A DNA stretch of 10,630 bases from Paracoccus sp. (in: a-proteobacteria) (GCA_031178645.1 JAPSIP010000033.1:1-10630), one strand, 5' to 3'; counted from the stretch's first letter, positions 1-8,004 are shown. The notes: a model not told the origin generated them from the letters alone. Program-made: numbers and translations.

Positions 1-121
1 GTCCGACGCCGCCGGGGCGGCGGGGCCGCCGGGGGGGGGGGCCGCCGCGGGGGGGGGGCCCCGGGCCGCGGGGGGGCGGCGGGGGCGCCCCGGGGGGGGC
101 GGGGGGGGCGCCCCCCGCCCC
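1..121. other. G/C-only low-complexity stretch, probable artefact
   Basis: From position 7 to 121 there is not a single A or T. The stretch consists of G runs of 7 to 11 bases (31-41, 49-58, 70-76, 92-99, 101-108) separated by short C-rich pieces. Even in a genome of about two thirds G+C, 115 consecutive G/C bases are wildly improbable, and no reading frame here gives more than Gly/Pro/Arg/Ala-like low complexity. It sits directly upstream of the transporter ATPase, where the end of the binding-protein gene and an intergenic region would be expected. A sequencing or assembly artefact is the simplest explanation. A real G-quadruplex-prone spacer is the alternative. Confidence 0.6.
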
Positions 122-149
122 ATCCCCATGCAGGACGGCAGCGCCGCTC

Positions 150-1670
150 ATGACCGAACCCCTTTTGCAGATGACCGGGATCACCAAGGCCTTTGGCGGC
201 GTCCCGGCCCTGGCGGACGGCAACCTGTCGATCCTGCCGGGCGAGGTGCATTCCATCGTCGGCCAGAACGGCGCGGGCAAATCGACCCTTATCAAGATCC
301 TGACCGGCGTTTACCGCCGCGATGGCGGCAGCGTCCGCTGGATGGGCCGAGAGGTCGACCTGCGGTCCCCGCGCGAGGCCCAGCAGGCGGGCATCGCGAC
401 CATCTATCAGGAACTGACCCTGGTGCCGCAGCGCACCGTCACCGAGAACATCGTCCTGGGATACGAGCCGCGGACCCGCTTCGGCATGATCGACTGGCGC
501 GCGGCCGAGGCCCGCACCCGCGAGGTGCTGTCGCGCTTTGGCATCGACCTGGACCCGCATCGCCCGCTTGGCAGCTATCCGACCGCGATCCAGCAGCTTG
601 TGGCCATCGGCCGCGCCGCCTCGATGGAAACGCGGCTGCTGATCATGGACGAGCCGACATCCTCGCTGGACGAACGCGAGGTCGAGGTGCTGTTCGGCGT
701 GATCAGCCAGCTTCGCGCCCAGGGAACATCGGTCCTTTATGTCAGCCATTTCCTGGACGAGTTGTTCGAAATCTGCGACGGCGTCACCATCCTGCGCGAC
801 GGCCGCAGCGTGGGCGCGGCCCGGATCGCCCAGTTGAGCAAGCTTGACCTGATCGCCGGAATGCTGGGCCGCAGCGCCGAGGACATCCGCAGCGCCGGGA
901 TGACCGAGCTTGCGGCAGGTGGCGCGCCCGCGGACGGCGCCACGGTGATCGAGGCGCGCGGCGTGGCCACCGACCGCCGGCTGCGCCGGCTGGATCTTTC
1001 GGTGCGCGCGGGCCAGATCGTCGGCCTTGCGGGCCTTCTGGGCTCCGGCCGGACCGAGGCCGCGCGCGCCCTGTTCGGCATGGACCGCCTCAGCGCCGGA
1101 GAGGTCAGGCTGGGCGGACAGGCAGCAAGCCTGGGATCGCCCCGCGCCGCCATCCGCGCGGGGCTGGCCTTTCTCAGCGAGGACCGCAAGACCGAGGGCA
1201 TCATCCCCGACCTGTCCGTGCGCGAGAACCTGACGCTGGCGCTGCTGCCCCGCCTGTCGCGGATGGGCGTCGTTGACGAGGCCCGCGAACGCCGCATCGT
1301 CGAGGGCTTCATCCAGGCGCTTGGCATCAAGACCGCGCATATGGACCAGCCGATCCGCGAACTGTCGGGCGGCAACCAGCAGAAGGTCCTGCTGGGCCGC
1401 TGGCTTGCGATCGAGCCGCGCCTGCTGATCCTGGACGAACCGACCCGCGGCGTGGACGTGGGCGCCAAGCGCGAAATCCAGTCGATCATCCGCAAGCGGG
1501 TCGAATCCGGCTGCGCCGTTCTTCTGATCTCGTCCGAGTTCGAGGAACTGATCGAGGGCGCCCATGACATCGTCGTCATGCAGGAAGGCTGCAGCATTTC
1601 CACCCTGTCCAATCCCGGCGTGACCGAGAACCAGTTGATCCACGCCATGGCGGCCGGAGGTGCGGCATGA
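150..1670 (+). CDS. Sugar ABC transporter ATP-binding protein, RbsA/YtfR type (two fused ATPase domains)
   Basis: This 506-residue protein is the energising subunit of a carbohydrate uptake ABC transporter (CUT2 family), acting at the cytoplasmic face of the inner membrane. It has two nucleotide-binding domains in tandem. The N-terminal one has Walker A GQNGAGKST at residues 38-46 and Walker B LLIMDEPT at 163-170, with a degenerate signature (YPTAIQQ). The C-terminal one has a P-loop without the lysine (GLLGSGRTE, 295-303), an intact signature LSGGNQQ (405-411) and Walker B LLILDEPT (425-432). One normal and one lysine-less P-loop is usual in RbsA, MglA and YtfR, and about 500 residues is the family norm. 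The ATG at 150 starts just before the domain; an AGGAC at 132-136 is a distant, weak ribosome site. An earlier ATG at 128 is in another frame. The stop overlaps the start of the next permease (ATGA), so the genes are coupled. The two permeases that follow make the galactofuranose-type YtfR the closest arrangement I know, but the substrate is unproven. Confidence 0.95.
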   Translation: MTEPLLQMTGITKAFGGVPALADGNLSILPGEVHSIVGQNGAGKSTLIKILTGVYRRDGGSVRWMGREVDLRSPREAQQAGIATIYQELTLVPQRTVTENIVLGYEPRTRFGMIDWRAAEARTREVLSRFGIDLDPHRPLGSYPTAIQQLVAIGRAASMETRLLIMDEPTSSLDEREVEVLFGVISQLRAQGTSVLYVSHFLDELFEICDGVTILRDGRSVGAARIAQLSKLDLIAGMLGRSAEDIRSAGMTELAAGGAPADGATVIEARGVATDRRLRRLDLSVRAGQIVGLAGLLGSGRTEAARALFGMDRLSAGEVRLGGQAASLGSPRAAIRAGLAFLSEDRKTEGIIPDLSVRENLTLALLPRLSRMGVVDEARERRIVEGFIQALGIKTAHMDQPIRELSGGNQQKVLLGRWLAIEPRLLILDEPTRGVDVGAKREIQSIIRKRVESGCAVLLISSEFEELIEGAHDIVVMQEGCSISTLSNPGVTENQLIHAMAAGGAA

Positions 1671-2617
1671 TCGGGCGCATCGACCGCCGGATGCAGGGCC
1701 TTCTGCTGGCCCTGGCCGTGCTGATCGTGCTGAACATCGTGGTGACGCCGAACTTCCTCAACATGCGGTCGCTGTCGGTCAATGTCAGCCAGGTCGCGAC
1801 CATCGCCATCGTGGCGCTTGGCATGACGCTTGTCATCGCCTCGGGCGGGATCGACCTGTCGGTGGGATCGGTCATGGCGGTTTCGGGGGCATTGGCGCCG
1901 ATCATCTTCCTGTCGGGCTGGGGCCAGGCCAATCCCGCGCTTGGGCTGGCGGCCTCGATCGTGCTGCCGCTGATGGTCGCGGCGCTGTGCGGGCTGTTCA
2001 ACGGGGCGCTGATCGCCTTTGTGGGGGTGCAGCCCATCATCGCGACGCTGATCCTGTTCATCTCGGGGCGCGGGATCGCGCAGGTGCTGACAAGCGGGAA
2101 CCTGCAGACCTTCACCAACCCGTCCTTCACCTGGCTGGGCACGGGGCGGATCTTGGGCCTGCCGGTGCAGGGCTGGATCGCCATCGCCCTGACGCTGGTC
2201 CTTGCCTGGATCGTCCGGCGCAGCGTCTATGGCCGCTACCTGCTGGCCGTGGGCGGGAACGAGCGCGCGGCCGTTCTGGCGGGCGTGCCGGTGGCGCGGG
2301 TCAAGCTGGCCACCTACATGATCGCCGCGACGCTGGCGGGCCTTGCGGGGCTGATCGTCGTCGCCATCAACTCGGCCTCCGATGCCGCGCGGATCGGCCA
2401 GTTGATGGAACTGGACGCCATCGCCGCCGCCGTTGTGGGCGGCGCGGCCCTGTCGGGCGGGCGCGCGCCCGTGGTGGGAACGCTGCTGGGCGCGGTCTTC
2501 ATCCAGCTGATGGGCTATACCCTGATCGCCAACGGCATCTCCGACGAAATGACCCTGATCGTGACGGCGGCCATCATCGCCGTGGCCGTCTGGCTCCAAA
2601 GCGGACGGAGGCGCTGA
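1667..2617 (+). CDS. Sugar ABC transporter permease, YtfT-like (BPD_transp_2)
   Basis: This 316-residue polytopic inner-membrane protein forms half of the sugar translocation pore. It is hydrophobic throughout, with alternating membrane segments. It carries the family motif SGGIDLSVG at residues 59-67 and the cytoplasmic loop VGGN at 195-198 that faces the ATPase. The stretch with VQPIIATLIL, SGRGIAQVLTSG and TWLGTG closely matches, from memory, the equivalent part of E. coli YtfT. That makes it the first permease of a YtfRT-YjfF-like (galactofuranose-type) transporter rather than a plain RbsC. The ATG at 1667 overlaps the ATPase stop (ATGA) and has a GGAGG ribosome site at 1656-1660, six bases upstream. 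It ends by sharing one base with the next permease start. Membrane topology is inferred from hydrophobicity only, and the substrate is not determined. Confidence 0.93.
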   Translation: MIGRIDRRMQGLLLALAVLIVLNIVVTPNFLNMRSLSVNVSQVATIAIVALGMTLVIASGGIDLSVGSVMAVSGALAPIIFLSGWGQANPALGLAASIVLPLMVAALCGLFNGALIAFVGVQPIIATLILFISGRGIAQVLTSGNLQTFTNPSFTWLGTGRILGLPVQGWIAIALTLVLAWIVRRSVYGRYLLAVGGNERAAVLAGVPVARVKLATYMIAATLAGLAGLIVVAINSASDAARIGQLMELDAIAAAVVGGAALSGGRAPVVGTLLGAVFIQLMGYTLIANGISDEMTLIVTAAIIAVAVWLQSGRRR

Positions 2618-3576
2618 TGAAATGCATCTCGGGCCAAGGCCATGTGGCGGTTTGGGTCGCGCTGAGCCTGCTGATCCTGTTCGGCATAATGCGCTATGAC
2701 AACTTTGCCTCGGCCTACAACCTGTCGTCCTTCCTGGGCTACAACTCGATGTTCGTGCTGATCTCGATCGGGATGTGCCTTGTCATCATGACCGGGGGCA
2801 TCGACCTGTCGGTGGGCGCGGTGGCGGCCCTGGCCAGCGTGGTGGCGGCCCAGATGTCGCCCCAGGGGCTGATCGTGGCCGTGCCGGCGGGGCTTACCGC
2901 GGGGATTGCGGCGGGCCTGCTGAACGCGGCCATGATCAGCGGGCTGCGCTTGCCGCCCTTCATGGCGACGCTGGCCACGATGCTGGCCGCCAAGGGCGTC
3001 GCGCTGCGGCTGTCGGACAACCGGACGGTGCCGGTGGACTGGACCAGCGACTTCACCGCCCTTGGCATGAACAAGGTCGCGAACCTTCTGCCCTGGACGA
3101 TCATCATCGCGGTTGCGGTCGTGATCCTGGCCTGGGCGATCCTTGAACGCACCTCGCTTGGCCGGACGATCCTGGCCATCGGCGGCAATGCCGAGGCGGC
3201 GCATCTGATGGGCCTCAAGACGCGGCGGGCCGAGATCTTCGTTTACGTCTTCTCGGGCGCCTGCGCGGGCCTTGCGGGCGTCTTCCTGGCCTCGGGCTAT
3301 GGCGCGGGCCAGCCGCTGGAAGGCGCGGGCTGGGAACTGGCGGCCATCGCGGCGGTGGTCGTGGGCGGCACGCTGCTGACGGGCGGCATGGGCTCGATTC
3401 CCGCGACCGTGGCGGGCGCGCTTCTGTTCGGCCTGGTCTTCAACCTGCTCAACTTCGAGAACGGGCGCGGCACGATCAGCCTGTCGGCGCACTGGCAGTC
3501 GGTGATCCGCGGGTTCTTCCTTCTTATCGTCATCCTTCTGCAGGCCCGGCTTGTCAGGCCCGCGGCAAAGACCTGA
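2617..3576 (+). CDS. Sugar ABC transporter permease, YjfF-like (BPD_transp_2)
   Basis: This 319-residue inner-membrane permease is the partner of the preceding one, so the channel is probably a heterodimer. It has TGGIDLSVG at residues 59-67, the same position as in its neighbour, and the IGGN loop at about 188-191. The C-terminal part with [16 protein letters not shown] and TGGMGS matches the pattern I recall for E. coli YjfF. The start is ATG 2617, which shares its A with the TGA of the upstream gene. GGAGG at 2607-2611 lies five bases upstream. The reading frame stays open to the left as far as 1660, but that extension lies wholly over the first permease and reads as nonsense, so it is rejected. 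The paralogue pair has clearly diverged and is not a recent duplication. Substrate is inferred only from context as a sugar or a related small acid or polyol. Confidence 0.93.
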   Translation: MKCISGQGHVAVWVALSLLILFGIMRYDNFASAYNLSSFLGYNSMFVLISIGMCLVIMTGGIDLSVGAVAALASVVAAQMSPQGLIVAVPAGLTAGIAAGLLNAAMISGLRLPPFMATLATMLAAKGVALRLSDNRTVPVDWTSDFTALGMNKVANLLPWTIIIAVAVVILAWAILERTSLGRTILAIGGNAEAAHLMGLKTRRAEIFVYVFSGACAGLAGVFLASGYGAGQPLEGAGWELAAIAAVVVGGTLLTGGMGSIPATVAGALLFGLVFNLLNFENGRGTISLSAHWQSVIRGFFLLIVILLQARLVRPAAKT

Positions 3577-3583
3577 GGTTCCC

Positions 3584-4678
3584 ATGCCCTCCATCATCGA
3601 TCTTCAGACCCGGCTGTTCCGCGTGCCCCTGCCCGAGGTGATGTCGGACGCCAAGCACGGCGACCATACCCATTTCGAACTGGTCACCGTCACCATCACG
3701 ACCGAGGACGGCTTGTCCGGCACCGGCTATACCTATACCGGCGGCTTCGGCGGCCGGGCCATCCGGGCGATGGTGGACCATGACCTGCGCCCCTTCCTGA
3801 TCGGCCGCGACGCCACCGATGTCGAGGCGCTGCATGACGCGCTGCAATGGCGGGTCCATTATGTGGCGCGGGGCGGCATCGCCTCGTTCGCGATCTCGGC
3901 GGTCGATATCGCGCTGTGGGATCTGCGCGGCCTGCGCGACGGCCTGCCCCTGTGGCGCATGGCGGGCGGGGCGTCGGACCGCAGCCGCGCCTATCGCGGC
4001 GCCATCGACCTGAACTTCTCGCTGGAACGGCTGTTGTCGAACGTGCGCGGCTTCATCGACGAAGGCTATCAGGCCGTCAAGATCAAGGTCGGCCAGCCCG
4101 ACATTCGCGACGACTTCATCCGGGCCGAGGCGGTGCGCGACCTTCTGGGACCGGATCGCGGCTTCATGGTGGACGCCAACTATGGCTGGTCGGTCGATCA
4201 GGCGATCGCGGCGGGCAAGACCTTTGCCGGCATGGACGTGCTGTGGTTCGAGGAACCGACCATCCCCGACGACTATGACGGCTATGCCCGCATTTTCGAG
4301 GCGACGGGCGTTCCCCTGGCCATGGGCGAGAACCTGCACACGATCCACGAATTCGAATATGCCGTCGCGCGGTCGCGCTGCGCCTATCTGCAGCCGGATG
4401 CCTCCAACTGCGGCGGCATCACCGGCTGGCTGCGCGCCGCAAGGCTGTGCGCCGACCACGGCATCCCCGCCTGTTCGCACGGGATGCAGGAACTGCATGT
4501 CAGCCTTGTGGGCGCGCAGCCCAATGCTGGCTGGGTCGAGGTGCATTCCTTCCCCATCGACCAATACACGACCCGTCCGCTTGTGCTGGACGGGCTGCAC
4601 TGCATCGCCCCTGACACGCCCGGCACGGGCGTGCAGTTCGACTGGGCGCGCCTGGCGCCCCATGCCATTCCTTCCTGA
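3584..4678 (+). CDS. Mandelate racemase/muconate lactonizing enzyme family protein, probable sugar-acid dehydratase
   Basis: This 364-residue cytoplasmic enolase-superfamily enzyme removes a proton alpha to a carboxylate, using an Mg-stabilised enediolate. All mandelate racemase-subgroup active-site residues are visible: Lys166-x-Lys168, metal ligands Asp197, Glu223 and Glu249, the Asp272/His299 dyad, and Glu319. Each sits exactly two residues after its counterpart in Pseudomonas putida mandelate racemase (164/166, 195, 221, 247, 270, 297, 317). Asn199 also corresponds to Asn197 there. The N-terminal capping domain (about 1-130) sets specificity. Sugar-acid dehydratases of this subgroup (talarate/galactarate, fuconate, tartrate) use the same residues, and the operon favours such a dehydratase over a racemase. 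The ATG at 3584 is chosen because GAGG at 3575-3578 lies five bases upstream. A TTG at 3551 in frame would overlap the permease end and adds only a non-family tail. The gap from the permease stop is 7 bp. Confidence 0.93.
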   Translation: MPSIIDLQTRLFRVPLPEVMSDAKHGDHTHFELVTVTITTEDGLSGTGYTYTGGFGGRAIRAMVDHDLRPFLIGRDATDVEALHDALQWRVHYVARGGIASFAISAVDIALWDLRGLRDGLPLWRMAGGASDRSRAYRGAIDLNFSLERLLSNVRGFIDEGYQAVKIKVGQPDIRDDFIRAEAVRDLLGPDRGFMVDANYGWSVDQAIAAGKTFAGMDVLWFEEPTIPDDYDGYARIFEATGVPLAMGENLHTIHEFEYAVARSRCAYLQPDASNCGGITGWLRAARLCADHGIPACSHGMQELHVSLVGAQPNAGWVEVHSFPIDQYTTRPLVLDGLHCIAPDTPGTGVQFDWARLAPHAIPS

Positions 4679-4690
4679 AAGGCCAGACCC

Positions 4691-5719
4691 ATGACCCATC
4701 ACGCCGCCTTTTACCGCGGAAACCACCAGTTCGTCGTCGAACCCGTCGCCGAGCGCCAGCCCGGACCGGGCGAGGTCGCGGTGGACATCGCCTTTGTCGG
4801 GATCTGCGGAACCGACATGCATGTCTTCCACGGCAACATGGATGCCCGCGTCGGGCTGAACCGGATTATCGGGCACGAAACCTCGGGCCGGGTCGCCGCA
4901 TTGGGCGACGGGGTCGAGGGCCTGTCGGTGGGCGACAATGTGGTGGTCCGCCCGCTGCATCATTGCGGCGATTGCCCGGCCTGCAGGGCGGGCAACAGCC
5001 ATATCTGCCACAACCTTAAGTTCCTGGGCCTGGACACCGACGGCGCCATGCAAAGCCGCTGGATCGTTCCGGACTTCACCCTGCACCGCCTGCCGCCGGA
5101 CATGGCCCTGGACGTGGCGGCCATGGTCGAGCCGCTGGCGGTCGCGGTCCATGACGTGCGCCGCGCCCGCCTGGCGCGGGGCGAAACCGCGCTTGTGATC
5201 GGCGGCGGCCCCATCGGGATGCTGATCGCGATGGTGGCCCAGGCCGAAGGCGCCCGCGTCCTGCTGTCCGAGATCAACGAAAGCCGCATGGCCATGGCCG
5301 ACGCCCTGGGCTTCGAGGGGCTGAACCCCCGCAACCTGGACGTGGCGCAGGCCGTGCTGGACCGCACGGGGGGCGCGGGCGCGGATGTCGTCTTCGAGGT
5401 TTCGGGCACGCAGCCGGGCGCCGACCTGATGACCGATGCCGCCGCCGCGCGGGGCCGGATCGTGATGGTCGCCATCCACGCCAAGAAGCCGCAGGTGGAT
5501 CTGTTCCGCTTCTTCTGGCGCGAGATCGAGATGCTGGGCGCCCGCGTCTACGAGGCGCAGGATTACGACCGCGCCATCGCGATGATCGCTGAGGGCCTGC
5601 CGGTCGGGCGGCTGATCACCGACCGCCATCCCCTGTCGGGCGTGCAGGCGGCCTTCGATGCGCTGAACGGCAATGCGACCGCCATGAAGTCCCTGATCCA
5701 GATCGGGGACGCGGCATGA
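4691..5719 (+). CDS. Zinc-dependent alcohol/polyol dehydrogenase (medium-chain family)
   Basis: This 342-residue cytoplasmic oxidoreductase is of the sorbitol/threonine/butanediol dehydrogenase type. The N-terminal catalytic domain has the zinc-site motif ICGTD with Cys39, then GHE with His62 and Glu63. A structural zinc lobe carries Cys92, Cys95, Cys98 and Cys106. The Rossmann domain follows, with GGGPIG at 171-176 and Glu194 after the second strand, which points to NAD rather than NADP. The family oxidises a secondary hydroxyl of a polyol or sugar acid to a ketone. Here the probable substrate is a sugar, sugar alcohol or aldonate in the same pathway as the neighbouring dehydratase. The specific substrate cannot be read from the sequence. 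ATG 4691 follows the dehydratase stop by 12 bp, with AAAGG at 4678-4682. The stop overlaps the next gene by ATGA. Confidence 0.93.
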   Translation: MTHHAAFYRGNHQFVVEPVAERQPGPGEVAVDIAFVGICGTDMHVFHGNMDARVGLNRIIGHETSGRVAALGDGVEGLSVGDNVVVRPLHHCGDCPACRAGNSHICHNLKFLGLDTDGAMQSRWIVPDFTLHRLPPDMALDVAAMVEPLAVAVHDVRRARLARGETALVIGGGPIGMLIAMVAQAEGARVLLSEINESRMAMADALGFEGLNPRNLDVAQAVLDRTGGAGADVVFEVSGTQPGADLMTDAAAARGRIVMVAIHAKKPQVDLFRFFWREIEMLGARVYEAQDYDRAIAMIAEGLPVGRLITDRHPLSGVQAAFDALNGNATAMKSLIQIGDAA

Positions 5720-6474
5720 GCATGTTCGACCTTTCCGGAAAGACCGCGCTTGTTACCGGCGCGCGGCGCGGCATCGGCGCCGGCATGGCCCTTGCCCTGG
5801 CCGAGGCGGGGGCCGACATCATCGGCGCCTCGGCCAGCATGGAGGCGGATGGCGGCGAAGTCGGGGAAAAGATCCGCGCGCTTGGCCGCCGCTTCGAGGG
5901 CCATGCGGTCGATTTCTCGGACCGCGCCGCGCTGAAGACCTTTGCCGCCGCGATGGAGGCACGCCCCATCGACATCCTGGTGAACAATGCCGGCACCATC
6001 AAGCGGATGCCCGCCGCCGAACACCCCGAGGACTGGTGGGATGAGGTGATCGAAACCAACCTGACCGCGCAGTTTCTTCTGACCCAGGCGGTGGGCCGGG
6101 GGATGCTGGCGCGCGGCCAGGGCGGCAAGGTGATCTTCACCGCCTCGCTTCTAACCTTCCAGGGCGGCATCAACGTGCCGGGATATGCCGCCTCCAAGGG
6201 CGGGATCGGGCAGTTGACGATGGCATTCGCGAATGAATGGGCCGGGCTGAACATCCAGGTGAACGCCATTGCCCCCGGCTATATCGCCACCGACAACACC
6301 CAGGCCCTGCGCGCCGATCCCGACCGTTCGGCATCGATCCTGGGGCGCATCCCCGCTGGCCGCTGGGGCACGCCCGCCGATTTCGCGGGGCCGGTCGTGT
6401 TCCTGGCCAGCCCGGCGTCAGACTATGTGTCGGGCACGATCCTGACGGTGGACGGCGGCTGGATGGGACGGTGA
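5716..6474 (+). CDS. kduD: KduD-like short-chain dehydrogenase (2-keto-3-deoxy-gluconate dehydrogenase type)
   Basis: This 252-residue classical SDR has the cofactor motif TGARRGIG at 14-21, NNAG, and the catalytic set Asn115, Ser144, Tyr157 and Lys161 (YAASK). The second half, with LTFQGGINVPGY, NEWAGLNI, VNAIAPGY, RIPAGRWG and VDGGW, matches the pattern I recall of E. coli KduD (2-dehydro-3-deoxy-D-gluconate 5-dehydrogenase) at well over half of positions. The length also fits KduD (about 253). KduD-type enzymes interconvert 2-keto-3-deoxy acids and diketo acids. A dehydratase two genes upstream would supply exactly that kind of 2-keto-3-deoxy acid. ATG 5716 overlaps the previous stop (ATGA); an alternative ATG at 5722 would shorten it by two residues. 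It is the last gene of the operon. The family is certain, and the symbol is a best guess because the exact substrate may differ. Confidence 0.85.
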   Translation: MSMFDLSGKTALVTGARRGIGAGMALALAEAGADIIGASASMEADGGEVGEKIRALGRRFEGHAVDFSDRAALKTFAAAMEARPIDILVNNAGTIKRMPAAEHPEDWWDEVIETNLTAQFLLTQAVGRGMLARGQGGKVIFTASLLTFQGGINVPGYAASKGGIGQLTMAFANEWAGLNIQVNAIAPGYIATDNTQALRADPDRSASILGRIPAGRWGTPADFAGPVVFLASPASDYVSGTILTVDGGWMGR

Positions 6475-6476
6475 AG

Positions 6477-6496
6477 CCCCTTGCCCCCGCAAGGGG
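6477..6496. terminator. Hairpin between convergent genes, possible bidirectional terminator
   Basis: CCCCTTG (6477-6483) and CAAGGGG (6490-6496) form a perfect 7-bp stem with a six-base loop, two bases after the KduD-like gene stop. The minus-strand regulator ends 20 bp away at 6517, so the hairpin could serve both converging transcripts. Neither side has a T run, so it is not a textbook intrinsic terminator; stem-only terminators are common in GC-rich bacteria. Confidence 0.5.
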
Positions 6497-6516
6497 GTGG
6501 TGCCGCCCGGCCGGCC

Positions 6517-8004
6517 CTAGAGGCCCGAGCGGGTGACGTCCAGCAATCCGGCCCGGCGAAGGGTCGTGACCGGATATTCGGGGCTTGCCATCAGCGGCAG
6601 GCTGAAATCCGGTTCCACCTGCCTCAGCGTCTCGATCGCGGCTGCCGCGCCCGCGACATCGCCGCGCTTGAAGCGCAGCGCGGCCAGGATGCGCAAGGCG
6701 GGGCGGCAGTCGGGGGCATGGGACAGGGCGATGGCCGCGCTTTCCTCGGCATCGGCAAGCCGCCCCAGCCGGATTTGGGCCACCGCCATGCGCAGGCGCC
6801 AGCTTGGCTGGCCCAGGGCCGCGATGGGGCCAAAGCCTACCCGCGCGACCGCCGCAAAGGCATCGCCGTCGCGGCCCGCATCGGTCAGCGCCTGCGACAG
6901 CGCAAGATGCGCCAGGTCATGGCCGGGCGCCATCCGGCAGGCCAGACGGGCAAGGTCCAGGGCGGCCGAGACCTCGCCCTTCCAGGACTTCATCAACGAG
7001 GCGATGGACAGAACGATCGGGTCGCCCGGCGCCATGGCGCAGGCTTGCCGCGACAGATCCTCGGCCTCACCAAAAGCTTCGCGCGCATCGGGGGCCTGCC
7101 GTTCGATGATCAGCGTATAGCGCAAAAAGGCCCGCAGCGCCTGGGGCACGGGACCGTCGAACCGCTTCAACCGCTGGTCCGCCGACAGAAGCCTTGAGCG
7201 GGTGAAGCTGAACAGATCCTCGTGAGGATAAAGCGCCTCGGATCCGGGCATCAACTGGCTGGCGGCCTGGATCAGGGTCAGCGTGACGCAGGCGCTGACC
7301 CGGCGCAGGCTGGCTTCCAGCGGAGACAGGGAATAATGCTGCGCCCAAAGCTGGGCGCCGGTCTTGTGATTGCGCAGCACCATCAGCAGCAGCGCGCAAT
7401 TGTCGGGCCGGGCCACGGAAAGCGCTTCGATGCGCAGGCCGGTCAGGGACTCCGCCGCCTGGACCACCCGCGTCGGAAGAAGGGCGGCGGCGCGCGACGC
7501 CGCTTCCTCCAGCACGCAACCGGCCAGCAGTTGCGCCGAAGGCGCGTCACCCTTGGGCTCGGTCAGGACCAGCAGCGGCACATCGGGTTCCGGGACGCGA
7601 TCTTCCAGCGACAAGCGCATGTCGCGCAGCCAATCCTCGAACTCGGGGTCGCGGATATCAAGCCCTTCCGCGAACTCGACCGGCTGCCCGGTGGGGCCGG
7701 TCATCGGCCGCATGTCCACCGCGACCGCCGCCGGATCCAGGCCGATCCAGCCGTTGCCCGCAAGCAGCCCGTCCCCCAGGGCCTGGCGAAGTTCCCGGAT
7801 CGCCTGGCGCAGGCTTGCCGCGCCCTGGGCCGGGGGGCTTTGGCTCCACAGGCGATCCTGGACCTGGCTTCGCGGCATCCGAAGATCGGGGGCGGTGCCC
7901 AGCAGGGCCAGCATCCCGCAGGCTTTCCGCCCGGTCGGGGTCCGGTCATTCCCTTCGGGGTCGGTCAGGCGGACCGGCCCGATCAGGCGTAGTTGAAGAC
8001 GCAT
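6517..8004 (-). CDS. SARP/BTAD-type transcriptional regulator with TolB-like and TPR-like regions
   Basis: This 495-residue cytoplasmic regulator begins with an OmpR/SARP-like winged-helix DNA-binding domain (about 1-97). It has the family pattern LIG near the start, GRK at 25-27, an LLG block, RLW at 51-53 and a recognition region SLRQAIRELRQALG at 64-77. A DPEFEDWLRD segment (119-128) is typical of this regulator class. The middle (about 140-235) contains TGAQLWAQHY at 215-224, as in the TolB-like region of cyclase- and CadC-associated regulators. The C-terminal part (about 320-480) has alanine-rich helical pairs resembling TPRs, probably for ligand or partner sensing. There is no membrane segment. 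The ATG complement at 8002-8004 is preceded by only a weak ribosome site. It is transcribed divergently from the PAP2 and subtilase genes, so it is the obvious candidate for their regulator and for autoregulation through the operator between them. The signal it senses is unknown. Confidence 0.88.
   Translation of the reverse strand: MRLQLRLIGPVRLTDPEGNDRTPTGRKACGMLALLGTAPDLRMPRSQVQDRLWSQSPPAQGAASLRQAIRELRQALGDGLLAGNGWIGLDPAAVAVDMRPMTGPTGQPVEFAEGLDIRDPEFEDWLRDMRLSLEDRVPEPDVPLLVLTEPKGDAPSAQLLAGCVLEEAASRAAALLPTRVVQAAESLTGLRIEALSVARPDNCALLLMVLRNHKTGAQLWAQHYSLSPLEASLRRVSACVTLTLIQAASQLMPGSEALYPHEDLFSFTRSRLLSADQRLKRFDGPVPQALRAFLRYTLIIERQAPDAREAFGEAEDLSRQACAMAPGDPIVLSIASLMKSWKGEVSAALDLARLACRMAPGHDLAHLALSQALTDAGRDGDAFAAVARVGFGPIAALGQPSWRLRMAVAQIRLGRLADAEESAAIALSHAPDCRPALRILAALRFKRGDVAGAAAAIETLRQVEPDFSLPLMASPEYPVTTLRRAGLLDVTRSGL

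Noticed and set aside
128..847. 239-codon plus-strand frame overlapping the ATPase start
   Set aside because: It is Arg/Pro/Gly-rich with no motif, while the frame beginning at 150 has a complete ABC ATPase.
737..2599. 620-codon minus-strand open frame opposite the ATPase and first permease
   Set aside because: Its translation is rich in His, Arg, Gln, Asp and Pro with no domain pattern. It is the usual antisense shadow of G/C-ending codons in real plus-strand genes.
1660..2616. In-frame upstream extension of the second permease
   Set aside because: The extension lies entirely over the first permease in another frame and reads as Arg/Gly/Asp-rich nonsense. The ATG at 2617 has a good ribosome site.
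3551..3583. TTG start adding 11 residues to the dehydratase
   Set aside because: It lies inside the permease coding end. The ATG at 3584 has correctly spaced GAGG and begins where family members begin.
3554..5629. 691-codon minus-strand open frame opposite the dehydratase and dehydrogenase
   Set aside because: Both plus-strand genes show full catalytic motifs; the antisense product is low-complexity, without recognisable motifs.
6481..7992. Plus-strand frames opposite the SARP-type regulator (6481-7197, 6533-7120, 7222-7992)
   Set aside because: The minus-strand frame carries coherent winged-helix, TolB-like and repeat patterns; these frames are compositional shadows.
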